This document shows positions 8,657 to 17,258 of a DNA stretch of 64,000 nt, piece by piece. The stretch comes from Planomonospora sp. ID67723 (GTDB taxonomy: Bacteria; Actinomycetota; Actinomycetes; Streptosporangiales; Streptosporangiaceae), in the NCBI RefSeq assembly GCF_015711605.1, contig NZ_JABTEZ010000005.1:248001-312000 (forward strand). Direction: 5' to 3'. Numbering within the stretch: the first letter of the stretch is position 1; each line of letters opens with the position of its first letter. The notes beneath the pieces were generated by a model. The model saw only the letters and a program-made list of their open reading frames with translations, did no database searches and was not told where the DNA came from. The translations under genes were made by a program, and so were the position numbers.

Positions 8657-9867
8657 ACCGGCGCGTGCGCAGGCGGCAGGGCGAGAACACCCGGTCGGTG
8701 CGCCTGCCCCCCGCGGTGACCCCCGGGCCGGACCCCATGGGGCTGCCGGTGTGGCGCAGCTCCGCGTGGAGCTTCGCCGGCTCCGCCGAGCAGAGCGAGA
8801 TCCTCGGCGAGAAGGTCTCCGGCTCCGTCGAGAACCCCACCACCGCCGCGTTCGCCTCCGCGGTGGCCTCGCTGGAGGGCGCGGCGGCCCCCGAGGACGT
8901 CGCGGGACACGCGTTCGCCTCGGGGATGGCCGCGATCAACGCGGTGCTGATGACCTTCCTGCGTGCCGGGGCGCACATCGTGGCGCCCGCCCCGATGCAC
9001 GGCGGCACCTACTCGCTGATCACCAACGTGTTGTCGAGGTTCGGGGTGAGCGCGGACTTCGTCGACTACGCCGGCCTGCACCGGGTGCAGGAGGCGGTCC
9101 GGTCCGGAACCAAAATCATCTTCGCGGAGACGCTGTCCACCCCGGCGATGGCCGTCGCCGACGTCCGGAGCCTCTACCGGATCGCCCGCGCGGCCGGAGC
9201 ATTGCTGGTGGTCGACTCCACCTTCGCCACCCCGATCGTGTGCCGCCCCCTGGAGCACGGCGCCGATCTCGTGGTCCACTCCGCCACCACCTACCTCGGC
9301 GGGCACGACGACTGCGCCGGCGGTGTCGTCGTGGGCCGTCCCGACCTGGTCGCCCGGCTGCGCGAGGTCGGCGCCGACATCGGGGGAGAGCTCTCCCCCG
9401 ACGACGCCTTCCTGCTCCGCAGGGGGTTGGAGACGCTGCCCCTGCGGATCCGCCGGATGTGCTCCACCGCCATGGTGTTCGCCGCCGCCGTCGCCAAGCA
9501 CCCCGCCGTCCGCCGGGTCGACTATCCCGGCCTGCCCGGCCACCCGGGCCACCAGCTCGCCAGGCACCTGTTCGACTCAGGCCCCGAGGGCACCCGGTAC
9601 GGCGCCTGCGTGACGATCATCCCGTACGGCGGCTACGACGCGGGCGTGAAGCTGCTCGACGCGCTGGGCCTGGTCTCGATCGCCACCTCGGCGGGAGGCA
9701 CCCGCACCAAGGCCACACACGTGGCCTCCACCGGCCATCGCCAGCTCGGCGAGGGCTCCGGCGTCGACGCGGCGGCCGTGCGCTTCTCCATCGGGCTGGA
9801 GGACGCCGAGGATCTCATCGTGGACGTCACCAAGGCGCTCGACTCCCTGCACCCGTCACCGATGTGA
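8653..9867 (+). CDS. Cys/Met-metabolism PLP-enzyme homologue lacking the Schiff-base lysine
   Basis: A 404-residue member of the cystathionine gamma-synthase/lyase fold family. It keeps the order of family motifs: [22 protein letters not shown], HSATxYLGGH and [13 protein letters not shown]. However, the lysine that binds PLP (SATK in the family) is T213 here ([12 protein letters not shown]). The Tyr and Arg of the family motif YSRxGNPT are also missing (SGSVENPT), and the Tyr of YGGT is His. The phosphate-binding Ser-Gly-Met, the ring-binding Asp and the carboxylate-binding Arg remain. It overlaps gpsA by 4 bp and precedes ddl. A normal PLP reaction is doubtful, so the usual name is not given. 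Confidence 0.8.
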   Translation: MNRRVRRRQGENTRSVRLPPAVTPGPDPMGLPVWRSSAWSFAGSAEQSEILGEKVSGSVENPTTAAFASAVASLEGAAAPEDVAGHAFASGMAAINAVLMTFLRAGAHIVAPAPMHGGTYSLITNVLSRFGVSADFVDYAGLHRVQEAVRSGTKIIFAETLSTPAMAVADVRSLYRIARAAGALLVVDSTFATPIVCRPLEHGADLVVHSATTYLGGHDDCAGGVVVGRPDLVARLREVGADIGGELSPDDAFLLRRGLETLPLRIRRMCSTAMVFAAAVAKHPAVRRVDYPGLPGHPGHQLARHLFDSGPEGTRYGACVTIIPYGGYDAGVKLLDALGLVSIATSAGGTRTKATHVASTGHRQLGEGSGVDAAAVRFSIGLEDAEDLIVDVTKALDSLHPSPM

Positions 9868-9916
9868 CGACGCCGACAACCGGATTCGCCTCTCAGAGGG
9901 GGTAGATTCGGTCATC

Positions 9917-11026
9917 ATGAGCGAGCAGTCCACGCCCCGGCCGCGGGTCGCAGTCGTCTTCGGTGGCCGCAACTCCGAGCACGCCGTCTCCATCCTCGGA
10001 GCCGGAAGCGTGCTGGAGGTCATCGACCGGTCCAAGTACGAGGTCGTCCCCATCGGGATCGCCCGGGACGGGCGGTGGGTGCTCGCCTCCGGCGACCAGC
10101 GCTACGCCATCGAGGACGGCGAGCTGCCGTCCATCGACGCCGGAGAGGCGGAGCTGGCGCTGCCGTCCGGCGGCGGCTCGCTGGTGGCCTACGACGCGGG
10201 CAGCATCCCCGTCGAGCTCGGCCAGGTGGACGTGGTCTTCCCGGTGATGCACGGCCCGTTCGCCGAGGACGGCACCATCCAGGGCCTGCTGGAGATGGCG
10301 GGGGTCCGTTACGTCGGCTCCGGCGTGCTGGCCAGCGCGGTCGGCATGGACAAGTCCTACATGAAGATGGTGCTCGCCGCCTCGGGGCTGCCCGTCGGCC
10401 GGTACGTCACGATCCGCGACCGCGACTGGCGCACCGACCGCGACCGGGTCCTCAAGGAGGCCCAGGAGCTCGGCTGGCCGGTCTTCGTCAAGCCCGCGCG
10501 GGCCGGGTCCAGCCAGGGCATCTCCAAGGCGGCGGACCTGGAGGAGCTGGAGCGGGCCATCGAGTTCGCGCGCGAGCACGACCCCAAGGTGCTGGTCGAG
10601 GCCGCGATCGCCGGTCGTGAGATCGAGTGCGCGGTCCTGCAGTCTCCGGGCGACGCCCCCCCGGAGGCCAGCCTCCCCGGTGAGGTGCTGGTCCACGGCG
10701 ACCACGAGTTCTTCGACTTCGAGGCCAAGTACATCGGCGACGACATGTCCCTGTCCGTGCCCGCCGACATCCCCGCCGACGTGACCGAGGACCTGCGGGC
10801 GATGGCCGTGCGGGCGTTCGAGGCGCTGGGCTGCGAGGGCCTGTCGCGGGTCGACTTCTTCTACACGCCCGACGGCCGGCTGATCCTCAACGAGATCAAC
10901 ACGATGCCCGGCTTCACCGCGATGTCGGTGGCGCCGCAGCTCTGGGCAGCCACCGGCCTGTCCTACGGCGAGCTGGTCGACCGGCTGATCCGGCTCGCGC
11001 TGGAGCGCTCACCCGGCCTGCGCTAG
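9917..11026 (+). CDS. ddl: D-alanine--D-alanine ligase
   Basis: ATP-grasp ligase that makes the D-Ala-D-Ala dipeptide of peptidoglycan. The 369-residue protein starts RVAVVFGGRNSEHAVSILGA (N-terminal substrate domain), has the central PVFVKPARAGSSQGI ATP-grasp loop, and ends with the metal-site motif LILNEINTMPGFTAMS. The phrase EDGTIQGLLEMAGVRYVGSG is diagnostic. It follows the gpsA pair closely in the same direction and is probably co-transcribed with it. Confidence 0.97.
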   Translation: MSEQSTPRPRVAVVFGGRNSEHAVSILGAGSVLEVIDRSKYEVVPIGIARDGRWVLASGDQRYAIEDGELPSIDAGEAELALPSGGGSLVAYDAGSIPVELGQVDVVFPVMHGPFAEDGTIQGLLEMAGVRYVGSGVLASAVGMDKSYMKMVLAASGLPVGRYVTIRDRDWRTDRDRVLKEAQELGWPVFVKPARAGSSQGISKAADLEELERAIEFAREHDPKVLVEAAIAGREIECAVLQSPGDAPPEASLPGEVLVHGDHEFFDFEAKYIGDDMSLSVPADIPADVTEDLRAMAVRAFEALGCEGLSRVDFFYTPDGRLILNEINTMPGFTAMSVAPQLWAATGLSYGELVDRLIRLALERSPGLR

Positions 11027-11084
11027 CGTGCTCCCGGCCTGCGCGCCGGACCGGGGCAACCCGGCGGCCCGGTGAGAGCGGCGC

Positions 11085-11531
11085 TCACCCGGTCTGCGGC
11101 AGCGCCGCCTTGATCGGGGCCGCCAGGGCGATGAGGACGGCCTCCGGAGCGTGCGTGCGGGAGATCGTCACCTCGACGTACGCCTGGCGGCCGACGGAGG
11201 TGAACAGCGTCGGCAGGGACGGCGCGCTGAACCACGCCACGTCGTCGAACACCGGTACCCGGTCGGTGGGGGCCATGTTCGCCGGTCGCGGCACCCCGCA
11301 GCGCAGGGCGATCTCCCCGGACCCCCACACGGCGACGTACGGCGACGCGGGGACGGACTCCACCCGCTCCGCGCCGTCGAGCGTCGCCGGCAGCCGCTCG
11401 ACGAGCGTGCCGCACGCGGCGGCGACCGAAGGCTCCGGGACCGGGGGGTCCACCCGGACCGCGCCGCCGCACCCCGCCAGGGTCAGCAGGGCGCAGGCGC
11501 AGCCCGCCCAGCGGGCGAACCGGTACGGCAT
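11085..11531 (-). CDS. DUF3515 family lipoprotein
   Basis: A 148-residue exported lipoprotein. The signal peptide ends in the lipobox LAGC with the acylated cysteine at C21. The mature part has conserved cysteines and the phrase SGEIALRCGVPRP typical of DUF3515, a family usually found between ddl and thiL in actinomycetes (memory). Function unknown. It lies downstream of the small Lrp-like gene on the same strand with a 16-nt gap, so the two may share a transcript. Confidence 0.8.
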   Translation of the reverse strand: MPYRFARWAGCACALLTLAGCGGAVRVDPPVPEPSVAAACGTLVERLPATLDGAERVESVPASPYVAVWGSGEIALRCGVPRPANMAPTDRVPVFDDVAWFSAPSLPTLFTSVGRQAYVEVTISRTHAPEAVLIALAAPIKAALPQTG

Positions 11532-11547
11532 GGCACTTTCTCGTGGG

Positions 11548-11781
11548 TCAGATGTGGACGATGGGACACGTAAGCGTACGCGTGATCCCCTCCACCGCCT
11601 GAATCTGGGCCACCACGAGCTTGCCCAGCTCGTCCACGTTGCGAGCCTCGGCGCGCACGATCACGTCGTACGGGCCGGTGACGTCCTCGGCCTGCGTGAC
11701 GCCGGAGATCGCGGAGATCTCGCTCGCCACGCTGGCGGCCTTGCCGACCTCGGTCTGGATCAGGATGTAGGCCTGCACCAT
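11548..11781 (-). CDS. stand-alone Lrp/AsnC ligand-binding (RAM) domain protein
   Basis: A 77-residue protein with only the effector-binding half of an Lrp/AsnC regulator: MVQAYILIQTEVGKAA, then GPYDVIVRAEARNVDEL and IQAVEGITRTLTCPIV. There is no helix-turn-helix, so it cannot bind DNA by itself; such proteins form rings and may sense amino acids or modify full-length partners. A good GGAGGA ribosome site precedes the ATG. It is divergent from thiL across about 50 bp. Function is inferred only from the fold. Confidence 0.85.
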   Translation of the reverse strand: MVQAYILIQTEVGKAASVASEISAISGVTQAEDVTGPYDVIVRAEARNVDELGKLVVAQIQAVEGITRTLTCPIVHI

Positions 11782-11832
11782 AACGTCCTCCCGGGCGATT
11801 GGATCAGTGCCGAAGGGCCACCGTACCCTGTG

Positions 11833-12843
11833 ATGAACGGGAGGTGCGCCATCACAGTCGGAGATCTCGGCGAATTCGGAATCGTTGCACGTATTGCCGG
11901 ACGCCTGCCACAAGGTGAGACCGTGTTGCTCGGTCCCGGAGACGACGCCGCGGTGGTGAGTGCGCCCGACAGGCGGGTCGTCGTGACAACGGACTTGCTG
12001 ATCGAGGGTAGGCACTTCCGCCGCGATTGGTCCAGCGCCTACGAGATCGGCCGCAAGGCCGCGGCGCAGAACCTGTCCGACGTCGTGGCGATGGGGGCCG
12101 ATCCCACCGGGATCGTCGTGGGTCTCGGCATGCCCGCCGAGATCGGCACCGGCTGGCTGGACGACCTCGCCGACGGCTTCCGCGACGAGTGCGACCTGGT
12201 CGGCGCGAGCGTCGCGGGCGGCGACACCACACGCTGCGACCTGGTGGTGATCGGCGTCACCGCCCTCGGCGATCTGGGCGGGCGCGCACCGGTCACCCGG
12301 TCGGGGGCCCGCCCAGGTGACGTCGTGGCGGTGGCGGGCCGGCTCGGCCACGCCGCCGCCGGCCTCGCCCTGCTCGGCGCGGGACCGGCCGCGGCGGGCG
12401 AGACGGGGGAGGCGCGCGGCGGCGGGGAGCCCGGCGCGCCGGACGGGCTGGGCGGGCTGATCGAGGCCCATCGGCGCCCCCGTCCGCCCTACTCCTGCGG
12501 TCCCCAGGCCGCCGTGCTGGGGGCGACCGCGATGCTGGACGTCAGCGACGGCCTGATCCAGGATCTCGGGCACATCGCGAAGGCCAGCGGGGTGGGGATC
12601 GACCTCGACCTCGGCTCCTTCGCCGTGCCTCCGGAGATGGAGCGGGCCGGGCGGCTGCTCGCCGCCCATCCGCTGGACTGGGTGCTCACCGGCGGCGACG
12701 ACCACGCCCTCGCCGCGACCTTCCCCCCTGACGTACGGCTCCCGTCCGTCTGGGCGGTGGTGGGCCGTGTCGTCGAGGGCGACGGGGTGCGGGTGGGCGG
12801 CCGGGCGCCGGGGCGGGGCGGCTGGGATCACTTCCGAGAGTGA
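11833..12843 (+). CDS. thiL: thiamine-monophosphate kinase
   Basis: Phosphorylates thiamine monophosphate to thiamine diphosphate. The PurM-like protein has TVGDLGEFGIVARI near the N-terminus, the ATP/Mg loop GPGDDAAVV, and later LDVSDGLIQDLGHIAKASG and VLTGGDDHAL. The first in-frame ATG (11833) gives 336 residues but has a poor ribosome site. A perfect site GGGAGGT instead lies just before an in-frame ATC at 11851, which would give the N-terminus usual for the family. The start is therefore uncertain. The insert AGETGEARGGGEPGAPDG is low complexity. Confidence 0.93.
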   Translation: MNGRCAITVGDLGEFGIVARIAGRLPQGETVLLGPGDDAAVVSAPDRRVVVTTDLLIEGRHFRRDWSSAYEIGRKAAAQNLSDVVAMGADPTGIVVGLGMPAEIGTGWLDDLADGFRDECDLVGASVAGGDTTRCDLVVIGVTALGDLGGRAPVTRSGARPGDVVAVAGRLGHAAAGLALLGAGPAAAGETGEARGGGEPGAPDGLGGLIEAHRRPRPPYSCGPQAAVLGATAMLDVSDGLIQDLGHIAKASGVGIDLDLGSFAVPPEMERAGRLLAAHPLDWVLTGGDDHALAATFPPDVRLPSVWAVVGRVVEGDGVRVGGRAPGRGGWDHFRE

Positions 12844-12960
12844 TGCGGCTTTTACCACGTGTGATCAGTATTTCATGAGGCATCAGTGAAATTTGTGACA
12901 AACGCGTGTTAAAGATGTTATTAAGATGGGCGGCCAGCGTTCCCCGGAGAAAGAGGTGAC

Positions 12961-14142
12961 ATGGGCCGCCACGGAGGACGTGGAGACGAGCTTCCCCGAC
13001 ATCAGGGGGAAGACGGACCGGAGCCCGCTCCGGATCCAGACGACCGCGGCGAGCCGGCCGGACGCAGACTTCGCCCCGAGCAGGCGGCGACCGCTGAGAT
13101 CTGGGGCGGGATCGGGAGCGAGGCCCACGGGGAGTTCCACAACGAGTCCCGCGATGAGTCCCGCAGTGAGCACCGCGATGAGTTCCGCGGCGAGTCCCGC
13201 GATGAGTTCCGCAGTGAGCACCGCGACGGGCTCCGGACGGGAACCCCGACCGGCTTCCTGGGGTCCGGCTGGTCCGCCGGGGCCGACGCTCCCGACCCGG
13301 TCTGGCCCGGCGAGGAGCGGCGCTCCGGCGGATGGATCAAGCTGACCCTGCTGGCCGTCACCGCCGTGGTCGCGGTGACCGGCGGCACCGTGCTCGGTGT
13401 CCAGGCGTGGAAGAGCCCCGACGCCTCGGTCGCGGGCTGTTCCGGGGACGCCTGCCTCGCCGGGGCCTCGAACCGGCCCGAGCCGGAGGCCGGCACTCCG
13501 GAGCCGGGCGGGGAGCCCGATCCCAGCCAGGAGCCCGCGGGGGCCGAGGGGGCCACGACCTCCCCGGTTCCCGTGCCGTCGGCGACCCGCAGGGGCGCGG
13601 GTCCCGCCCGGAGGTCCTCTCCCGCCCCGACCGCCACCCGCGTGCCGCAGAGCGCCGAGACGGCGCCGCCCGAGGACGAGTCGCTCCCCACCGAGGAGCC
13701 TCCGTCGGAGCGGGACGCCGGCGAGCTGATCGACATCGACGACCGGACCACGCCGACGCCGACTCCGACGCCGACTCCGACCCAGGCGACGCCGACCCCG
13801 GTGGTCACCGACTCCCCGCGCGTCGAAACCCCGGCCCCGACCGAGGACCCGACGATCACGGTCGGCTTCGGCGTGCTGAAGGAGCGCCCCCGGTCCTACA
13901 CCGCCGAGCTCGTGGTCGCGGCGGACGAGAGGGTCCGCGCGCTGGAGCTGGCACTGCCGGTGAACGGCGAGGTCGCTTCGGTGGCCGGTGCCCGGTGGAG
14001 GCAGGACGGCGGGACCCTGGTGATCGAGTCCGCCGGAGGGCTGAAGGCCGGTGAGGAGCTGGTCGTCACCTTCGTCGCGCGCGGCAGGGCGGAGGCCCCG
14101 CAGGCCTGCAGGAGCGTCCAGGGGGACTGCTCGGTCGTCTAG
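12961..14142 (+). CDS. membrane-anchored repeat protein with extracellular beta-sandwich (CBM2-like) end
   Basis: A 393-residue protein of unknown function. The cytoplasmic side (1-123) holds seven tandem tetrapeptides of the form E-x-R-x (13144-13227: [16 protein letters not shown] and so on). One transmembrane helix follows at about 125-150, then a long Pro/Thr/Glu-rich stalk with a [11 protein letters not shown] run, and a C-terminal domain (about 300-393, [20 protein letters not shown]) that weakly resembles a family 2 carbohydrate-binding or Ig-like module with two cysteines near the end. AGAGGTG precedes the start. The stalk and orientation suggest a wall-spanning protein; the ligand is unknown. 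Confidence 0.75.
   Translation: MGRHGGRGDELPRHQGEDGPEPAPDPDDRGEPAGRRLRPEQAATAEIWGGIGSEAHGEFHNESRDESRSEHRDEFRGESRDEFRSEHRDGLRTGTPTGFLGSGWSAGADAPDPVWPGEERRSGGWIKLTLLAVTAVVAVTGGTVLGVQAWKSPDASVAGCSGDACLAGASNRPEPEAGTPEPGGEPDPSQEPAGAEGATTSPVPVPSATRRGAGPARRSSPAPTATRVPQSAETAPPEDESLPTEEPPSERDAGELIDIDDRTTPTPTPTPTPTQATPTPVVTDSPRVETPAPTEDPTITVGFGVLKERPRSYTAELVVAADERVRALELALPVNGEVASVAGARWRQDGGTLVIESAGGLKAGEELVVTFVARGRAEAPQACRSVQGDCSVV
13144..13227 (+). repeat. seven 12-bp units coding E-x-R-x tetrapeptides
   Basis: In-frame 12-bp periodicity of the form GAG-NNN-CGC-NNN with second and fourth codons varying (Ser, His or Phe; Asp, Ser or Gly). A larger 48-bp step repeats CGCAGTGAGCACCGCGA, pointing to growth by slippage or unequal exchange. 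Confidence 0.8.
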
Positions 14143-14285
14143 GGGCCCAGGGGGCGGGTTTCCCTCGGCACCGGCGTTCTCGCCCCCTCGGCGGCCGGTA
14201 CGGCGGGCGGCCGGCCCTTCACGTGCCCCGCTCGTCCGCCCTCCCGTGGGATCGGGTCCGGCCACCGGCTGGTTGGATGGGAGGC

Positions 14286-15086
14286 ATGACCGCTTCGTCC
14301 CCTCCCCGCGTGCTGACCGTCGCCGGCTCCGACTCCGGCGGCGGCGCGGGAATCCAAGCCGACCTGAAGACCATGCTCGCTCTCGGCGTGCACGGCATGA
14401 GCGTGATCGCCGCGGTGACGGCGCAGAACTCGCTGGGCGTGCAGGGCTACTGGGAGCTCCCGCCGGAGGCGGTGCGCGCCCAGCTCGACTCGGTGCTCGG
14501 CGACATCGGCGCCCAGGCGGTCAAGACCGGGATGCTGGCCTCGCCCGTGCTCGTGGAGACCGTGGCCGAGGTGCTGTCCGGGGTGGACGCGCCGGTCGTG
14601 GTGGACCCGGTCGGGGTCTCCAAGCACGGCGACGCGCTGCTCGCCCCCGAGGCCGTGGACACGATGAAGTCGCGCCTGCTGCCCGTGGCCACCGTCGTGA
14701 CCCCGAACCTGTGGGAGGTCTCCCAGCTCACCGGGGTCAAGGTCGAGGACGAGCGGGACCTGCGCCGGGCGGCCGACGCGATCCTGGAACTGGGCCCGGC
14801 GTGGGCGCTGGTCAAGGGCGGGCACCTGCCCGGGGCCCCGGTCGACCTGCTGACCGACGGCGTCCAGGAGTTCCGTTTCACCGCCGAGCGCCATGACAAC
14901 CGCCACACCCACGGCACCGGCTGCACCCTGGCCTCGGCCGTCGCCTCCCACCTGGCTCTCGGCGAGGACGTGCCGTCCGCGGTGCGGAAGGCCAAGGACT
15001 ACGTCACCGGCGCGATCGCCCGGGGCTTCCCGCTGGGCGGGGGGATCGGCCCGGTCGACCACGCCTGGCACTGGCGCGGCAGGTAG
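14286..15086 (+). CDS. thiD: hydroxymethylpyrimidine/phosphomethylpyrimidine kinase
   Basis: Phosphorylates HMP and HMP-P in the pyrimidine branch of thiamine synthesis. The 266-residue ribokinase-fold protein begins [20 protein letters not shown], the family signature, and has [15 protein letters not shown] and the anion-hole motif [17 protein letters not shown]. An upstream in-frame start is possible, but this ATG gives the usual N-terminus. thiL lies two genes upstream, and the intervening membrane protein separates two thiamine steps. A strong bidirectional terminator follows. Confidence 0.95.
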   Translation: MTASSPPRVLTVAGSDSGGGAGIQADLKTMLALGVHGMSVIAAVTAQNSLGVQGYWELPPEAVRAQLDSVLGDIGAQAVKTGMLASPVLVETVAEVLSGVDAPVVVDPVGVSKHGDALLAPEAVDTMKSRLLPVATVVTPNLWEVSQLTGVKVEDERDLRRAADAILELGPAWALVKGGHLPGAPVDLLTDGVQEFRFTAERHDNRHTHGTGCTLASAVASHLALGEDVPSAVRKAKDYVTGAIARGFPLGGGIGPVDHAWHWRGR

Positions 15087-15113
15087 GCGGCACCGCCGGG
15101 CGGGACCGCAACG

Positions 15114-15158
15114 CCGAGCAGCCCGCCGTCCCCTCTCCGGGGACGGCGGGCTGCTCGG
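15114..15158. terminator. 20-bp perfect-stem bidirectional terminator (thiD / rpmB)
   Basis: CCGAGCAGCCCGCCGTCCCC pairs exactly with GGGGACGGCGGGCTGCTCGG across a TCTCC loop. It lies between the convergent thiD and rpmB genes and can serve both. Confidence 0.9.
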
Positions 15159-15167
15159 AAAGCCTGA

Positions 15168-15353
15168 CTAGCGGGTGACCTTGCCGGCCTTGATGCAGGA
15201 GGTGCACACGTTCAGCCGCTTCGGCGTGCCGTTCACGACCGCGCGCACGGGCTGGATGTTCGGCTTCCAGCTGCGACGGGTGCGGCGGTGCGAGTGGGAG
15301 ACGTTGTTGCCGAAGATCGGCTTCTTAGCGCAGACGTCGCAGACGGAAGCCAC
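15168..15353 (-). CDS. rpmB: 50S ribosomal protein L28 (zinc-binding type)
   Basis: A 61-residue large-subunit protein. The GTG start has the ribosome site GAAGGAG and gives the standard N-terminus MASVCDVC; a longer reading is unlikely. Two CxxC pairs (CDVC near the N-terminus and CTSC near the C-terminus) mark the zinc-containing form, which is swapped for a zinc-free paralogue under Zur control in many actinomycetes. [15 protein letters not shown] is the L28 core. It is transcribed alone and convergent with thiD. Confidence 0.96.
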   Translation of the reverse strand: MASVCDVCAKKPIFGNNVSHSHRRTRRSWKPNIQPVRAVVNGTPKRLNVCTSCIKAGKVTR

Positions 15354-15435
15354 GGTTCGCTCCTTCAATCAGTCGAGAGACCCGATCCGCTTGGCGGTCA
15401 TCGGGCATGCCGGGACAACCGGCTGGCCAAACGAG

Positions 15436-15464
15436 GATATCCGATGCCTGACCATGCATGCCAA
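15436..15464 (-). promoter_or_regulatory. putative rpmB promoter
   Basis: Reading on the minus strand, TTGGCA is separated by 17 bases from GATATC, a fair match to a housekeeping -35/-10 pair. It sits about 80 bases upstream of the rpmB start codon. Confidence 0.4.
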
Positions 15465-15574
15465 CGCGAGCTGCCACGACCGGCCGAACGGGGATAATCT
15501 CCGGAGGCAACCGTAGCGCATCCGGAGAGTGGCAGACGGCGGGTCGCACGCGACCACAGGCACGGGGGGCAGGA

Positions 15575-17179
15575 ATGCTGCAGGTTCTCGACCCGCCGGC
15601 GGTCCGGCGGTGGTCGCGTCTGGCCGCGGAGAACCTCGGCAGGGCGCGGGAGGAGATCGACGCGCTCAACGTCTTCCCGGTGCCCGACGGCGACACCGGC
15701 ACCAACCTGCACCTGACCATGCTGGCGGCGGCCGAGGCGCTCGACGGGCTGCCCGGCGACGCGGACGCGGCCACCACGTGGCGCACGCTCGCCCAGGGCG
15801 CGCTGCTCGGCGCCCGGGGCAACTCCGGGGTCATCGTCAGCCAGGCGCTGCGCGGTCTCGCCGAGGTGCTGAGGAACGCCGAGGGCCGGGGCGACGACCT
15901 CGGGCGCGGCCTGGTCAGGGCCGCCGAGCTGGCCCGGGGCGCGGTGGAGAGGCCGGTCGAGGGCACGGTGCTGAGCGTGCTCGGCGCGGTCGCCGCGGCG
16001 ATGCGGGACCTGCGGGGAGATCTCGCCTCGGTGGTGAGGCGGGCGGCGGAGGAGGCCCGTGCCGCGGTGCGGCGCACCACCGGCCAGCTCGACGTGCTCG
16101 CCCGCAACGGCGTGGTGGACGCGGGCGGCGCGGGCCTGGCGATCATCCTGGAGAGCCTGGCCGCGGTGGTGACCGACTCCTACACCGGGCGGCCGGACGT
16201 CCCCGCGCGGCAGGCCGCGCCGCAGGGCGCGGCGGATCCGGCCGGTGACGTCCCGCCGCGCGGGGACGCCGCCGGACGGGGCCCCGCGTACGAGGTCATG
16301 TACCTGCTGGAGGCCGGGGCGGCGGCGGTGGACGCGTTGCGCGCGGAGCTCGACGCGCTCGGCGACTCGCTGGTGGTCGTGGGCGGCGAGGGGCTGTGGA
16401 ACGTCCACGTGCACGTGGACGACGCGGGGGCCGCGATCGAGGCGGGCATGCGCGCCGGCAGGCCGTACCGGATCAAGGTGGAGTACCTCGTCGGATCCGA
16501 CCGGACGCACCGGGCGGCGGGAGGCCGGGGGGTGGTGGCCGTGGCGGCGGGGACGGCCCTCGGCGCGGTGTTCGAGCGCTCCGGCGCCGTGGTGGTCCGC
16601 CGCGACCCCGGAGCCAGCCCGCCGCTGGCCGCGGTGCTGGCCGCCATCCGGGAGGCGGGCGCCGAGGTCGTGGTCCTGCCCAACGACAGCGGGACGCGCG
16701 AGGTCGCCGCGGCGGCGGCGGAGATCGCGCGGGAGGAGGGGCTCGCGGTGAGCGTGCTGCCCACCCGGGCCTCGGTCCAGGGCCTGTCGGCGCTGGCCGT
16801 CCACGACCCGCTGCGGCGTTTCGACGACGACGTGGTCGCGATGACCGAGGCCGCCGCGCACACCCGGCACGGGCACGTCTGGGTGGCCGACCGCGCGGTC
16901 ATGACGAGCGCCGGGCTGATCGGCCCGGGCGAGGTCCTGGGCGTGATCGACGGGGACGCCGCGATGATCGGCACCGACCTGACGGAGATCGCGCTGGAGC
17001 TCGTCGGCCGCATGGTCTCCTCCAGCAGCGAGCTGGTCACCCTGCTGGAGGGCGCCGACGCGCCCGGCGGGCTGGCGCAGGCCGTACAGGACCGTCTGGC
17101 GCGGGTCCGGCCCGACATCGAGGTCGTCCGCTACGAGGGCGGCCAGGGCGGTTATCCGCTGCTCGTCGGCGTCGAGTGA
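15575..17179 (+). CDS. DAK/FakA-like two-domain kinase protein
   Basis: A 534-residue cytoplasmic protein with an N-terminal DhaL-type domain (about 10-200, motif NVFPVPDGDTGTNLHLTM with the aspartates that hold Mg-ATP) and a C-terminal FakA-type region (ASVQGLSALAVHDPL). In Firmicutes FakA phosphorylates fatty acids bound to a FakB (DegV) partner; no FakB gene is in the window. It stands upstream of recG, the usual place of this family member. The middle insert (VPARQAAPQGAADPAGDV) is low complexity. The fatty-acid kinase role is inferred from the family. Confidence 0.85.
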   Translation: MLQVLDPPAVRRWSRLAAENLGRAREEIDALNVFPVPDGDTGTNLHLTMLAAAEALDGLPGDADAATTWRTLAQGALLGARGNSGVIVSQALRGLAEVLRNAEGRGDDLGRGLVRAAELARGAVERPVEGTVLSVLGAVAAAMRDLRGDLASVVRRAAEEARAAVRRTTGQLDVLARNGVVDAGGAGLAIILESLAAVVTDSYTGRPDVPARQAAPQGAADPAGDVPPRGDAAGRGPAYEVMYLLEAGAAAVDALRAELDALGDSLVVVGGEGLWNVHVHVDDAGAAIEAGMRAGRPYRIKVEYLVGSDRTHRAAGGRGVVAVAAGTALGAVFERSGAVVVRRDPGASPPLAAVLAAIREAGAEVVVLPNDSGTREVAAAAAEIAREEGLAVSVLPTRASVQGLSALAVHDPLRRFDDDVVAMTEAAAHTRHGHVWVADRAVMTSAGLIGPGEVLGVIDGDAAMIGTDLTEIALELVGRMVSSSSELVTLLEGADAPGGLAQAVQDRLARVRPDIEVVRYEGGQGGYPLLVGVE

Positions 17180-17258
17180 CCGCCGTCCGGCGGCGGACGC
17201 CCGGCACGGCCCGCCGGACGGGATGAATTCTGTCGGCCGGAGGCGGTAGAAAGTCTCG

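Noticed and set aside
12926-13345. Alternative frame (MGGQRSPEKEV...) overlapping the repeat membrane protein
   Set aside because: Its Ser/Ala/Arg-rich repeats are a frame-shifted reading of the E-x-R-x repeat; the chosen frame has a membrane helix and a ribosome site.
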